Shown here one piece after another: positions 45,066 to 59,093 of a DNA stretch of 64,000 nt. Within the stretch, counting starts at the first letter, position 1. Each line of letters opens with the position of its first letter. Origin of the DNA: Malaya genurostris. Lineage: Eukaryota; Arthropoda; Insecta; Diptera; Culicidae. Location: positions 108,459,128-108,523,127 of the forward strand of contig NC_080571.1 of NCBI RefSeq assembly GCF_030247185.1, given 5' to 3'. Under the pieces are notes generated by a model. That model did no database searches. It had not been told where the DNA came from and saw only the letters and a list, made by a program, of their open reading frames with translations. The position numbers were made by a program, and so were the translations under genes.

Positions 45066-47523
45066 TCGATTTTTCAAATGACTTGATTTTATGAAAAAAC
45101 GCAAAGTTTTACAGTGAATTTTAAACTAAATCATTTTATAATGTTTTTCGAGTCTTGACACCAATTTGATCACTGAGTATTGAGGGGTGTCGGAATGATA
45201 CAAATGCACGGACCAATGCCTGACTGGTGACCGGACGAAACACACTGCTACCCAAGTGTCAATTTTTTTTTGTTAGATTGGCCGAAGCAATTAATCGCTT
45301 TGTTAACATACAGGATGGATCCTACTATGGTTACCATCGATGATGGCCTTGTTTTCGACCAGCATTTCTAGTGTTCATTTGGGTGATGTAGCCTATTTCG
45401 TCTGGTATGGAATGGGTGGAACCTAGAAAACTTCATATATCGCAACCCATAAAAGGGGAGAAAGAATCAATCAACTATTCGTTAAAAATATATCCAGAGC
45501 TAGAATAATACAAAAATTTAGAAACGTTCCGTTTTCAATGAGAAAATACAGAAATTGTTAAGCTCGTCATGAATTTGTTATTATTTAGCCCAAATCAAGG
45601 AATTATAGAATCACGATTCCAAGCAAACTCCACCTTTTGTTTTAAAAAGAAAAAGGTTTTAAACTATTATTATGAGCTCTAATAAGGTAGTAAATATGTC
45701 GAACCTCGAAATGATATCCCCATGTCATGGCTTGCGACTGGCTTAACTCGAATAGAACTCCTGAAAATATATTCGTTTCATCTGTGCCCGATTTATCCGC
45801 AACAAATCCAGTTCCGGTTGTACATGTCCCATATACGCGTGCCATTTTTGGGAAACGTTTGAAATGGTCAACGAAATTGCCAATCCGGAAAATGCCCGAC
45901 AACAAGGATAACGAAAGCCGATTAACCGGATTTATCAAATTTGATACGTTCTGATGTGCATAATACGGTTCCGGCAATGCACTATCATTTTCCGCAAATG
46001 GCCACCAAATAAACTATTATACTCTAACTAAGTTCCAGTCTTTGCTTCGTCAGCCGATTTCGTCGATGTAGGTTATTTGAACCGGAGTGCTGCTGCTGCT
46101 CCTGCGTTGCGTTGCGTTGCGTTGCGGATATTGACACCATCGGTCGGTGTGGGTGATGGAAACTGAGCTGATATGCAATCCTAAAGCGGATATGACGATC
46201 CAACCACCCTGTCCCGCATCGGTGGCGGTCTGCGTGGGATGGGGAAACAGAACGATGATAGGGGACACTCGACGCCTGCAGCAGATGTTCCGTTTTTACC
46301 CGTTTGTTTATATGTCTTTCCTCGTGACCCCACCCTCACTCAAACTGTGTTACCGCGAGCCGCAATCAACCCTTGTTGGGTAAACAGTCTGGTCTGGGCT
46401 TGCTGTCAGCATCGGCGGTGGCGATGATGATGATGATGATGATGTCGTTGTTGATAATAATGACGGTGATAGTGTATTCCGATGATTGGGGGCGTTATTG
46501 GTAAACGGGGTGGGATCACGTTTTATCGATAGAGGCAACAACCATCGGAAGGAAGCTGCGAGACCACATGCCGTTTGAGTTTCCACTCAGCCCCACTTCG
46601 AGGCGGTGCGAAACGAACGTCAACAAATAATGCTGGGCATGAAACCCCGTGTGATAATGACGGTCAATGGGGGGTAATAGTTTTATTGTGGGTAAGTATG
46701 GATTTAATATAACACAATGGTGGCGGGGACTTTGCTTTATGGTTCTCTGTTGCTTTGAAGAGAAACATGAAAGAACTGATTTTTATTTGATGACGCCGAA
46801 CAAGTTGATGCGGAAACTTGATCTGCTTTGTGAATGCAGCTTGAGGTAAGAGTTTTTCCACAAGACTCGGTTGCCGAAACCACTGCACGAGACTTGAATA
46901 AAGTTATATATAATTAAAAGGGGATTAAAGTCATACGTCCCTGCATACAAGATTATTTTATTTATATTAATTTTTACGACTGTTTATCAGCACTATTAGC
47001 ATATGTCACATGTGAAAGGACATATGATGTCGTGGTTAAATGCAGCACCATAACATGCTGGGTTTTGGTTCTACATTTTTATGCAATGTCCTCTCTTCAC
47101 GTTACAATAAGTTGATGGCTCATTATTCGTAAACAGAACTGTAACTAATCAAATTATTACATTGATACAAATCCTCCAGAAGTGTCGCTAAAACCGAATA
47201 TCTTTTTATCGGCAAGGCATCGTATGATACGATTGTCCGTGAAGAACTTTGGCAGGTTAAGGACGAGAAAAACTTTCGAAGCAAACTGATCACATTGATT
47301 AAAACAACTATGGATACGAGCAGGTGTTCCTCAAGGTCCGAGCGTATTTTGTTTTTACTTCTGATCTTCCAAATCTATCACAGGTAGAAATCCACGAGTG
47401 ATCCGTTGTTGCCAAAAAAGAAGCTTAAATATTTTCTGTGACTTCCAGACAAAATGGAAATTACACCAAATGCGACAAAAACACAATTAATTACTTGAAC
47501 AATATTTCATCAACATTGAATTC
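45066..47523. other. No gene called; GC-richer 46050-46620 with short tandem repeats
   Basis: A minus-strand frame of 111 codons at 45642-45977 is open but unrecognised. At 46104-46126 lies (GTTGC)n and at 46422-46444 (GAT)n. The GC-rich part produces serine- and proline-rich frames that follow from the repeats. No splice-supported exon was seen. Confidence 0.4.
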
Positions 47524-47961
47524 CACACACTTCGAAAAAAACCCTGTGATTTTACATCTTATTAGATGCACATAAATGAAGCGTCGCAATTCACGCAAAA
47601 TTACGTGGAAGAACAAATAATATTGTGTCTAAAATTCCACGATATGAAATTCATTGGAATAAAAAATTAATACTGATAGCGACCCCCACGACTTGAACCG
47701 AGAATCATTGGATCGCAAAGTACGTCCGTTAATCTACTGAGCCACAGAAGCACACATCTGCTTGGTTGGTAAAGAGTGAATTTTAATTCATACAGTCACA
47801 CCTGCTAGCAGAACGCAAGTTACAGTCGAAACCAGTAAAATTCCAGCTAATCTAACATTAAGTCATTACAAATGAAATTTTCAATCATTTGACAAATTAG
47901 ATCTTTATGAATAACATCGTATGAGAGATTAAGTCACCCGTAAAACTCATTTTTTGTGTAC
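47524..47961 (-). mobile_element. tRNA-bearing TIR element, copy C (full length)
   Basis: Runs from cacacacttcgaaaaaaacc to gtaaaactcattttttgtgt on the plus strand, the reverse complement of copy B over its full 438 bp. The tRNA-like module is at 47679-47751 on the minus strand, with box A tggctcagtagattaac and box B ggttcaagtcg. The same two ends in two unlinked copies confirm element boundaries. Confidence 0.75.
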
Positions 47962-48589
47962 TATATTACGTACTATACACACTCACTATGTATTTCATAG
48001 TAATTTAAATGTGTATGTTAACAGTCAAAATACAGATATATATTTTGGAATGTTATTTCCATCCACCATCAGTGCATAAATTTTATGAATTCGAGGCACT
48101 CGTTCTAGTAGATTTATTCTACTAAACGCTCAAATGACAAATTAGGGACAATTTAATCATCTTTCTGTATAAGTCTAGAGCTTCTTTTCTCAAACCAAAC
48201 TATAATCACATTATCAAATTGAACGACTTGGAATTGACATGGTCTAAACAAGCAAAATTTTTAAGGTTTAACGTATGGTAATGAATCACACTCTAAAGGA
48301 TCACATAGAAGAAACCATAATTATATGTTTATACCATCTTACAAACAGACATTCTAAGGCATGTTTTAAGAACAAATCATTAAAAAGGCTACGTAGATTA
48401 AGTGCAGTACTGTGTCATTCGGATACGTTATATAACCGGTTCGAACACAACACACAAATGATCGAAAGCATAGTATGTAAATAGCAGTCATTAGTCTCGT
48501 CGGAGATTCCAATATTTTACAAAATGCTTTAATAGATGTTATTTCAAAAAAATTAAACAGTTTCATTAAGGGGGTAGGGTCTAGATGAT
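47962..48589. other. No feature recognised
   Basis: AT-rich sequence with short open frames and no recognised repeat. Confidence 0.4.
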
Positions 48590-50875
<2,286 letters not shown>

Positions 50876-51059
50876 TCTTTTATAGTTTGTTATAATGAAC
50901 AAACTTTATCAATTACATTTAAAAATTCTAATTTTCTCAATTGAATTCAAAAATTGTTTCATTTCACAGCAAAGTTGTAAAAAATGTTATTTTGAGCAAC
51001 TTTAAGAGTTACTTCAATTCAACTTACTTCATTTTTCGGTGTAAAAGTAAGATGGCTTT

Positions 51060-51500
51060 TAAACAATCACTTTTTGCCTTTCTCATATAGAAATTCTATT
51101 CAATCACTGTGAAAGCCGACTTTGAACGGAGGCCCAGAGAGCCAAGTGTCATATGCCATTCGCCTCCTTTCGTCGAGATCACAAAATATATGTGTGTGCA
51201 ATAAATAATGTCACTCCGTTTTCTCAAAGATGGCAGAACCGATTTTCTCAAACTCAGATTCAAATGAAAGGTCTTATGGTCCCATAGATTGCAATTGAAT
51301 TTTATTCCGATCCCACTTCTGGTTTTGGAATTACAAGGTAATATGTACAAATCTATGAAAAAATGCACACTCAATTTTCCCGGAAATTTCCCAACCAATT
51401 TTTATAAGCTAACTTTTAAAAAAACCTTAAAATTTTTAAAAAGTCCCCAAAACTTGATTCAGATTCGACTTCCGGATTCGGTATTACAGCGCGATTAATG
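51060..51500 (+). repeat. DR-family fragment
   Basis: Contains cctttctcatatagaaattc, gaaagccgactttgaacgga, agatggcagaaccgattttc and gattcgacttccgg, the standard text of the family's 5' part. It fades after 51500. Confidence 0.55.
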
Positions 51501-52364
51501 AGAAAATTTCAATTTCATGAGTATTTCTTCACGAGTGATTGTGAAGCGAGGTGCAAAGTTTTATATCTTGTTAGTTAATGGATATGTCCACCTACTTTGG
51601 GACTACTAGTTCCCGGTTTCCACTTACGATAGCACCAATAATAGTGAAAAAATATCCAAAAACGAGACTTCCTCCGATTTCTCAGCAACGGTTTTACAGA
51701 TTTCCACCAATCATGATTCAAATTAAAGATCTCTTAAGCTGTCTTGAAAGATACTGTACAATGTCATCCAACTCCGTCTTGCGGTTCCGAAATTATATGG
51801 CGATGAGTATCAAAACTTTCAAACCATCATACAAAATGACGATGCAAAACCGGTAAGCATCGGTACGTGCTGGTATGAAAGAAGAAAACACCACCGTCTT
51901 TGCACCGTTTGCAGCACGCTTTGTTCAATTTCGTATAGCGTGCAGAGTTAGCACATTTAAATCTATATTTTTCAGGAGAAAAATCTGTAAATCTGTATCG
52001 GGAGATCGAAGTTCTATATTGAAAATCTTAATATGAAAATGATAAGAAATTAAAGCGCTACGAAATGAAAAATCGAATCTGAAAATGACAGCTACTTTTT
52101 GTTTAGAGGAAGCGTTTATTGTAATGCAATTGACAATCATTTCTTTTTACTATCTGACATCTTTCCTTCTTATCAGATGAAATTTTAGAAAATAATTGCA
52201 AGAAAAGTAATTATAGATAAACCGTCTTAAGCAGGTGGAACCATTTGTAATGTTTACCATCCATGATATTCTCTTTTATTTAATTTGTACCCACTTATTA
52301 GTACTATCACAAAATTATGATAACGATTCTTTTCTATAAAAAGGTAAAAATATACATATTGTCT
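51501..52364. other. No feature recognised
   Basis: AT-rich, with loose similarity to DR text before 51800 and nothing identifiable afterwards. Confidence 0.4.
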
Positions 52365-53065
52365 TTCTCATATAGAGAGTTTATGCAATCACTTGTAAAA
52401 TTGACTAGTGAAAATTGAAGATAGGACACTTTCCTATACCATTCGGCACAGTTCATGAAGCTGAGCAATGTATGTGTGTGCGAGTATGTTTCAAATAATG
52501 TCATCCTTTTTTCTCAGAAATGGCTTGACCGATTTTCACAAACATAGGCTCAAATAAAAGGTCTCATAGTCCCATAGGTTGTTGTTGAATTTCAAAAATA
52601 AACCTTGTCATCTTTTTCTTTTACAACCTTGGCCCACCTTAATTTGCATGAAAAAATATACAATTTTTCACAATGTATACTTATTTGAGAAAGTCACGTT
52701 ACCTGAGTATGTGTATCAATTGTATCAGTTTACAACATAGAATGATTAATTACCTGAAAAGAAAGAAAAGAAAATACGTATTCAGATCGTTTTTCCCTTT
52801 ACTTAGAACACGCGACTGGTGGAATGATTCAACAATGAATGAGACACATGATTTTTGCCTTTCTCATAAAAAACGGTTAAGCTATCAATGACTGTTGTGT
52901 GTGTATACATGTGTGTTCATGTTTGTGTGTGTATGTGACAAAAATATGTACTTGATTTTCTCAAAGATGACTGAACCGATTTTCACAAACTTATGATAGA
53001 TCATAATTTCCCGAAAAACGTCATTGATTCATATTCCGATCTGACTTACGGTCTTGAAGTTATAG
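52365..53065 (+). repeat. Two DR-family fragments
   Basis: Text of the family start recurs at 52365-52590 (ctttctcatatagagagttt, gaaatggcttgaccgatttt) and at 52850-53065 (cctttctcataaaaaacgg, agatgactgaaccgattttc). Between them is AT-rich DNA with no feature. Confidence 0.5.
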
Positions 53066-55109
53066 GATGCAAACCGTAATTTAGAACCCGGAAGAAAAAA
53101 ATTGAATGTTTTTCCTAATTTTGACTCAAAACTTTTGATGATTTGAAAAGGTTATATTAGTTTATTCCTAAACAAACTTTTTGGTTTCAAGTTTTATACA
53201 ACAATAGTAGAACAAATCTTCCCATTTAACGTATCATTCGTAGTTTGATTTCATTTTCTGGTTTCGGTCGTTTTTAGCCTTTTTGTGACTCATAAAAAAA
53301 CAGTCTGGAAATTTGGTTAGTGTCATTTACAGAGACTCCAGATCCGAAAACAAGCTGTCTCAACAATGCGACGGGTAACAAACAAACAAACAAAAAAAGT
53401 GAAATAGCAAAACTATCTGACAACGCAATGAACCGAGCCGCTGACACTGCATAAAACGGACATAACTTAGTATGGTCCTGCCCAAGCCAACCGGTACCGG
53501 TACGCATTGATACCGAACACCACCGGTAGATCACTTGGTCTGGCACTTGCTTGAATATGCATGATATTGCAGATTTTTTTCGGCCTTTCGTTTCTTTTTT
53601 TTTCGCTTTGACTTCGTTCTCGCTCGGTATGTCCTTGTACGAACGTAACTTGAGCGGCATCCGTGTGTGTGTGTGGGGGTGGTTCGGTTCAGTGGAACCG
53701 TTTTCAATTATGGTACACCGAAGGTGGATCTGGCAGGAAAATCACCACATTTATTGAATCTGTCCGAATACGTATCGCGGCTTTATGCGAATAATCTGTG
53801 GAAATATGACACCGCATGAACCAGCTACGTGTGAATCGATGGGGTGGGTTACCGCTACGGTTGGGTGATGCCGGGGTGGAAAAACCGAAAAGGTGATAAA
53901 TTGTATGCTTTCTTTTTTTTGTCACAGTAGGTGACATTCGAGAGGTACGGTGTTCGAAGCAGAAAATAAATTTTAGTGATGAAGTTTATCAATTCATATG
54001 TGGGCTATGAATGTTCTATACTATTGGGCGTTTAAACGTTTAACCAATAAACGACAGGTGCTAGAGCCTCGTTCGAAACGAAGCACGCAACCTTCTTTTT
54101 TCACATCACCACCACGAAGGTAATAGTCGTGCATCGAAGGAGCAATAATTCCAAGTTTATGGACACCGCACGTACGGTTCCGTATGGGAGTTAATTTTCA
54201 TTTGATTACGGCATCGTAAAATATGCCCAGCGTTCCAGTTTATATCCAGCGTGACTCCATCGAGACGCAGGGCGTCAAGTGATCTATGGCGGTCTCCGAT
54301 GAGCAGCTTCTGCTGCCTGCCGAGGACATAAAGTTCGCAATAAACAGTAGCGTATTTCTCCTATCTTCGGTTTTCTCAGTTGACTGCTATCACCGCCTGT
54401 CGTTGGTTCGGTTGGCTGCTCGGAGATCCCCAGGGATGACGAAATGCTGGAAAAAATGTACGCAGCACGACACAAGAGAAATAATTTATTGCCAATTAGC
54501 TAAAATATTTTCGCTCCGAAACTTAGAAAAAGCTCAGTTGTCAGGATCTAGAACGGACCACATTCGGTGCCAGCGAGTCTACTTCGGTACGGATGCGGAA
54601 GGTTGCCGACATCGCATTCAGTTTAACGCTTCATTTGTTCTGTCATTTTCGTAGCAGGATTGTTACCAACAAGATACGAGCGGAACAACAATAATTACTG
54701 AGCAGGTATGACTGAGTAGCAAGACGTTACGAAAATTCTCAATGTAAAATTGTACCAACGTCTCATGCGGTTCATTGGGGATTGCTGTTATTCCGCTGTA
54801 AGGATTTGACTCCAACAGTTAGCTCAAATTGCTTTTTGGATTCCCTTACAGTAACGTAATTGCTGCATGAAAAACCACACTGACACGGGTTCCGGTTCAA
54901 ATTGATTGCATTTTTCAAACATTCCTAACCATGTTCATGTTATTCAAATCATTTCAACGTCTACTGTTTCCGATGTAAATCTTGATGAAGGAAAATAACG
55001 AACAGTCCCTTTATGTTCAGTAATCAGTTATCAGAACTGAGTGGCTCGATTGGCACATTACCTTCCATATTGAAAAAAGTGATTTGTCATGTCTTCTCCT
55101 CACTTTCCT
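53066..55109. other. No gene recognised
   Basis: Includes GC-richer DNA at 53460-54130 and 54200-54660 with open frames up to 128 codons. None shows a recognisable motif. A splice-supported exon was not found. Unique host DNA is the simplest reading. Confidence 0.4.
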
Positions 55110-55675
55110 GACACCATTTCGCGCTCCCAGAAGAAGAAGCAGAACAGTTTGCAAAGGTATGAGTAGAAGTAAATTCGGCATTCCATTACCCGCATACGCA
55201 TGGCTGCCAGATGGCTGACTAAACGCTGCCAGCTGGAAAAATCTGGCTGGCAGACATTCTGGTGACCGGCTGCCTCACCGCTGCCAGGAATACAACTCAA
55301 ACGATACAACCGTATCCACCAGGATTTTTCCACATTGAAATCTTTGACATTTTCAGCGAAGGTGAGAAGATGAAAACGCTCGGCTAACTTGGATACAGGC
55401 GACTTTGTTTTGTCAAATTGGATTTGACAACCGTAACTGAATCAATTTTGGTAGCCTTCTGGTGGCCATGGCTGCCCAGGTAGCCAAAACGCTATGCGGG
55501 TAGGGATGCCAAACATTCAGCTAAATCCGTTCAAGGTCAATACAGCAAAGATCTATTCACTCGAAAAAGAACGATAAGCTCCTCTGTTTATATCTTCTTA
55601 TCACATTGGGTGCGAAACAATAGAATATCTTTCAATATTAGCTCATCATACACCGATTCAACATTGTACAGAGAA
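55110..55675 (+). repeat. Dispersed repeat R5, copy 2, split by a MITE
   Basis: Outer parts (55110-55186 and 55503-55675) align with 868-1110: cagaacagtttgc/cagaacgattcgc, gtagaagtaaattc, aaggtcaatacag and gaacgataagctcctctg. The middle is a MITE. Confidence 0.65.
55189..55500. mobile_element. 312-bp MITE with CCCGCATA ends and TA duplication
   Basis: Begins cccgcatacgcatggctgcc and ends, on the other strand, cccgcatagcgttttggct. TA is present at 55187-55188 and 55501-55502. In the related R5 copy at 868 the site is uninterrupted (ccataagagatgc), confirming insertion. TIR and TA target suggest a Tc1/mariner-related MITE. Confidence 0.8.
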
Positions 55676-55839
55676 CCCAGATATGAAGTTGCTTCAATGC
55701 AGAATAATTACACATCAGATGATATATGAGTCCAGAAATCGTAGTCGTAGATTTTTGGACATTTTCAGATTGACATCTGTAAGAAACGATTTGATTTGAG
55801 CGCAAGTTTGCAATCTAGAATCTAGAAAACTAGTTGAAA

Positions 55840-57190
55840 GTGGTAAAGCAGGTTCAGGAGCAACGAAATCATTTGAGCAATTCCAGAAATGCTTAGCAGA
55901 TCATCAGACTCGACCTTCTCCGATTTGGATGAAACTTTGCACATGGCTTCAGTATGGCAAACCATAAGTTTTGAACCGATGGAGAGGTCAATCCGACTCA
56001 CGATTGATTTTTAAAAAGGGCGTATGTATTTTTGCATTTCACCAAAATTGCCTTTTTCAAATCGTTGTAACTCGGAAACCGTTAATTGTGCAAAAATGGC
56101 GTTCAGGAAGAAGTTGCAGTTAAAAAAAAAATACACTGAAAAAAATTTTTGATTTATTTTCTCAATAATTACAAAATAATCCGAAAAAGTTAAATAAAAA
56201 AACAAGCTTGGTTTTAATTTTTTTTGATACTTTTTATTTTAAAGTTGTTATTAAAACCTACAGATTGATGGCTATCCCATGCGTGCCTTTTGAAAAATGA
56301 AGAAGTTACAGCTAAAACAATTTATAGATATATTCGAAATTTCAAGTTCTCGTTGAAAGATAATCATTTAAACAGTAGAATATTATTCTACAGGTTAAAG
56401 GCAATAAATTTGTTCATGAAATCCTTTCTTCTTAAAGTAGCTGTTCTTGAGATACTTGGATATTTAATTATAACACCATGTTTTGTATTTCCATGAATTC
56501 TTTATTTGCTTGTTATATCTATAATTATTACATGTACATGAATAATTCTTAATAATATTTAAGGTTTCAAGTTTTCGAAAATTGTATGAGTACTACGTGC
56601 ATCGTCATTTGAATACAGTCTTGTGACGATTGTGGTTTCTGAAATCGGAAGGAAAGAATGGTATTTCTGTGCGCCTGGAATCATTTCGGTATCCTTATAA
56701 ACACTACTCCACTTGGTCACACCCCGTTCATATTCTTCTTGTGACACGTAACAAAAAGACATGGTCGTGAATGCATCTCGACGTCTCTGCTCTGTCCATT
56801 CATATAATTGTTTTGCAGTTGTGATTGGGTGTTCATGATAATCATCAATCTGTAGGTTTCAACAAGAGCTTTAAAATAAAAATTATCAAAAAAAATCGAA
56901 ACCCTGATTATTTTTAATTTGATTTTTTTGGTTCATTCTGAAATTATTAAAAAAAAATTCAAATTTTTTATTCAGTGTATATTTTTTTAGAGTGCCCTAT
57001 TGATTCCCTACAACTTCGTCCTGTACGCCATTTTTGTACAATTAATGGTTTCCGAGTTACAACGATTTGAAAAAGGCAAATTTTGGTGAAATGCAAAAAT
57101 ACATACGCCCTTTTTAAAATCAGTCGTGAGTTTGCCATACTGAAGTCATGTGCAAAGTTTCATCCAAATCGGAGAAGGTCGATTCTGATT
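55840..57190. repeat. 1.3-kb imperfect palindrome
   Basis: The left arm (about 55909-56277) and right arm (about 56843-57184) are inverted copies: cgaccttctccgatttggat, ttgcatttcaccaaaa, tcgttgtaactcggaaacc and acctacagattgatg. Indels include a 34-bp extra piece in the left arm near 55965. Outside the arms, gagcaattcca on both sides suggests the symmetry reaches about 55840 and 57250. The loop is about 565 bp and contains the open frame at 56559. It could be a long-TIR DNA transposon or two inverted retroelement copies. Confidence 0.7.
56559..56841 (-). CDS. Unrecognised open frame in palindrome loop
   Basis: The minus strand is open for about 93 codons from the palindrome arm boundary: HEHPITTAKQLYEWTEQRRR, then MSFCYVSQEEYERGV, WSSVYKDTEMIPGAQKYHSF and a stop after FENLKP. 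The composition is protein-like, with charged and aromatic residues and no low complexity. A possible 3' splice site (acctacag) lies just upstream at about 56852-56859, so this may be a last exon. I do not recognise the family. It may be a transposase C-terminus or a captured host exon. If the upstream join is wrong, the first ATG gives 67 codons (56762 down to 56559). Confidence 0.45.
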
Positions 57191-57560
57191 TTGTCACTTT
57201 TTCGTCTACTCATTGCTTTGGAATTGCTCATTTGTTGCACCAGCCAACTCATCAGCCCATTCATTTTCAGTAATACCAGCATGGCCGGATACCCATAAAA
57301 AGAATTTGAAATGCTGAGATCTTCAATTTGAGTTCGACATGCGATCACTAGACCGTGAATCATTCGTACTGAGTGACTTTAAAACTACTTGACAATCGGG
57401 CCAAAAATGAATTCGTTTACCACAGATTCTCTGCTGAAGTGCCGATTGTATTCCACACAGAATCGTGTAGATTTCTGCTTGGAATACAGTACAGTATTTA
57501 CCATGTGAATGAGACTGCTATAGCCTCATTTCACGACAGTAGACACCAGAGAACCGTTCG
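57185..57560 (-). pseudogene. LINE RNase H fragment
   Basis: The minus strand reads QAEIYTILCGIQSALQQ, then HFWPDCQVVLKSLS and, after a stop and small shifts, LWVSGHAGITENEWADELA. These are motifs of the RNase H domain of I/Loa-type LINEs, with the Glu of the first block, the Asp of the second (normally DS) and the GH-x-GI-x-NE-x-AD-x-LA block. The DS motif reads DC and several stops are present. It abuts the right arm of the palindrome. Confidence 0.7.
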
Positions 57561-57705
57561 CATAACAGACTATGTGTTCATAAAGTTGTCGTTCCAACTC
57601 ATTCCAAGCGAGAGTAACTTGTAGCATAGACTATAGAGTTACTGTTCCAAAGCCTTGTAATCTTAAGACAAAATGCACAAGATAACTCTTCTTGTTTTGG
57701 AAACA

Positions 57706-58260
57706 CATTTATTTATTTATTTTAAAGACATTTTTATTCAGGCCTATTTGCCTATTCAAGTCTATTAAGTTTTACGAGGCCGATTGAGCCGATGTTTTAA
57801 ATAATTTTTTTTGTATTGTATCTTGTTGTCACCCTCTTTCTAGGGGAAAAAAATCTTCCACTTTTCCTTTTGATAGAGAGAATCTCACCTTATTGGGACA
57901 TAGTTTTGCGAATATAAGGATCGATGACGCTTGAGAGAAGATCATGCACATGCACTTCTATAGCACTATCTTCCATATATACTGGAATGTTGCACTTAAT
58001 GTTTTCGTGCTCCACATAGTGCACATTGTTATTGTCTTTTGCGAAATGAATTGCATCCAACACTTATAAAACTGAATGTAAACAACATTATTTGTCTTAT
58101 TGCATTGAAGTAAATACACACGTTTAATGTCAAAATGCATTTGCTCCTTAAGCAAACCTTCAGGTTCTCGCATCGAAAGTCGAATTTTGCACTGCCTGGA
58201 GTCAACAAGAATTGTATTCTTTCGTACCGGCGGTAGCTTTTGTTCGTTTGGTTCACTCAT
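57706..58260 (-). pseudogene. Second ORF1-only retroelement copy, internally deleted
   Basis: From the ATG at 58260 the minus strand reads MSEPNEQKLPPVRKNTILVD, KIRLSMREPEGLLKEQMHFD and NVVYIQF, parallel to the ORF1 at 33687. After a frameshift at about 58070 it continues NIPVYMEDSAIEVHVHDL. Most of the region holding the zinc knuckle is deleted, and it rejoins at SPRKRVTTRYNTKKI. Then come ggcctgaataaaaatg and a tail of aaat units (57706-57726). The tail directly after ORF1, with no reverse transcriptase, matches the first copy. Confidence 0.75.
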
Positions 58261-59093
58261 TACGAGATCGTTCTATTGTTTACTACACAATACTGTATTT
58301 GGTTTCTTCCGTCCCGAACGTAAGCGGTTTTGTTTTATCGACTGACTTGAATGAGATGTGAAAGCGAACTGATGGTTACACATGCAGTGGTTTAATGTAG
58401 AGTAGTGCCTCTAGAGCAGCAGTAAGAGTTGTCGTGAATGCTCCCGTCATCACAATTAGAATCAATCTTTTTTGATTGAGATGATTTGACTTTGGCTGAA
58501 CTACATGAATGAAATGACTGAAGAAATAACGTTCTGCATAGATCGAAACTATATAACTATTATCCATATGATTTTTAAACGAAGCGATAACACATGGCCG
58601 AGCATTGTTAAGCTGAAAAACTTCAAGCTCGGACCTGGTATTAGCTTGGTGACAGCTCGAATTGACATATTTGAACGGTTCTTCCACTCCATTGGACTCC
58701 ATTGGACCCCTTCTACGACTACTTCTTCGAGCATTCAGGCGCTCGTCTAAGGTTCTCATCATACAAGGCTTAGTGATGTTTGCAATAACAAACGTTTTAG
58801 CTATCCATCAATGAAACTACATGACATGAATCCTGTATGAATAGCTAGGAACCTTGACAGATGTAAACAATACACTATGGATTAGGTTTAATCCTGTTTT
58901 CAAGTTGTCTACTCATATGTTTCAAAAACTACAGTAGATTTCCGGTGTATCACTTTTATCGAATACAGCCGTTATCATATCTACCGTCCACGCATAGTTT
59001 TAAGCCAACAAGAAGTTTTCCTATAAAATTTTAGTCTTAAAGTCAAAACTAGGCAGATCAAGCGGGTTTTTCTAAAGCTTGTTCACGACAAAA
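58261..59093. other. No feature recognised
   Basis: The first 30 bases are leader sequence of the ORF1-only element. A minus-strand frame of 128 codons (58376-58762) was examined and is not recognisable. Confidence 0.4.

Noticed and set aside
45642..45977. 111-codon minus-strand frame that looked protein-like
   Set aside because: No family recognised, no splice signals that would make it an exon, and a competing plus-strand frame over the same bases. Kept as unresolved only.
46350..46586. Serine/proline-rich minus-strand frame
   Set aside because: The serine run is the translated (GAT)n repeat at 46422-46444.
54286..54654. 122-codon plus-strand frame in GC-richer DNA
   Set aside because: No recognisable domain and no supporting splice sites or codon bias.
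58376..58762. 128-codon minus-strand frame with a short NNARP phrase resembling the mariner second-Asp block
   Set aside because: The resemblance is limited to a few residues and the surrounding residues do not fit mariner or Tc1.
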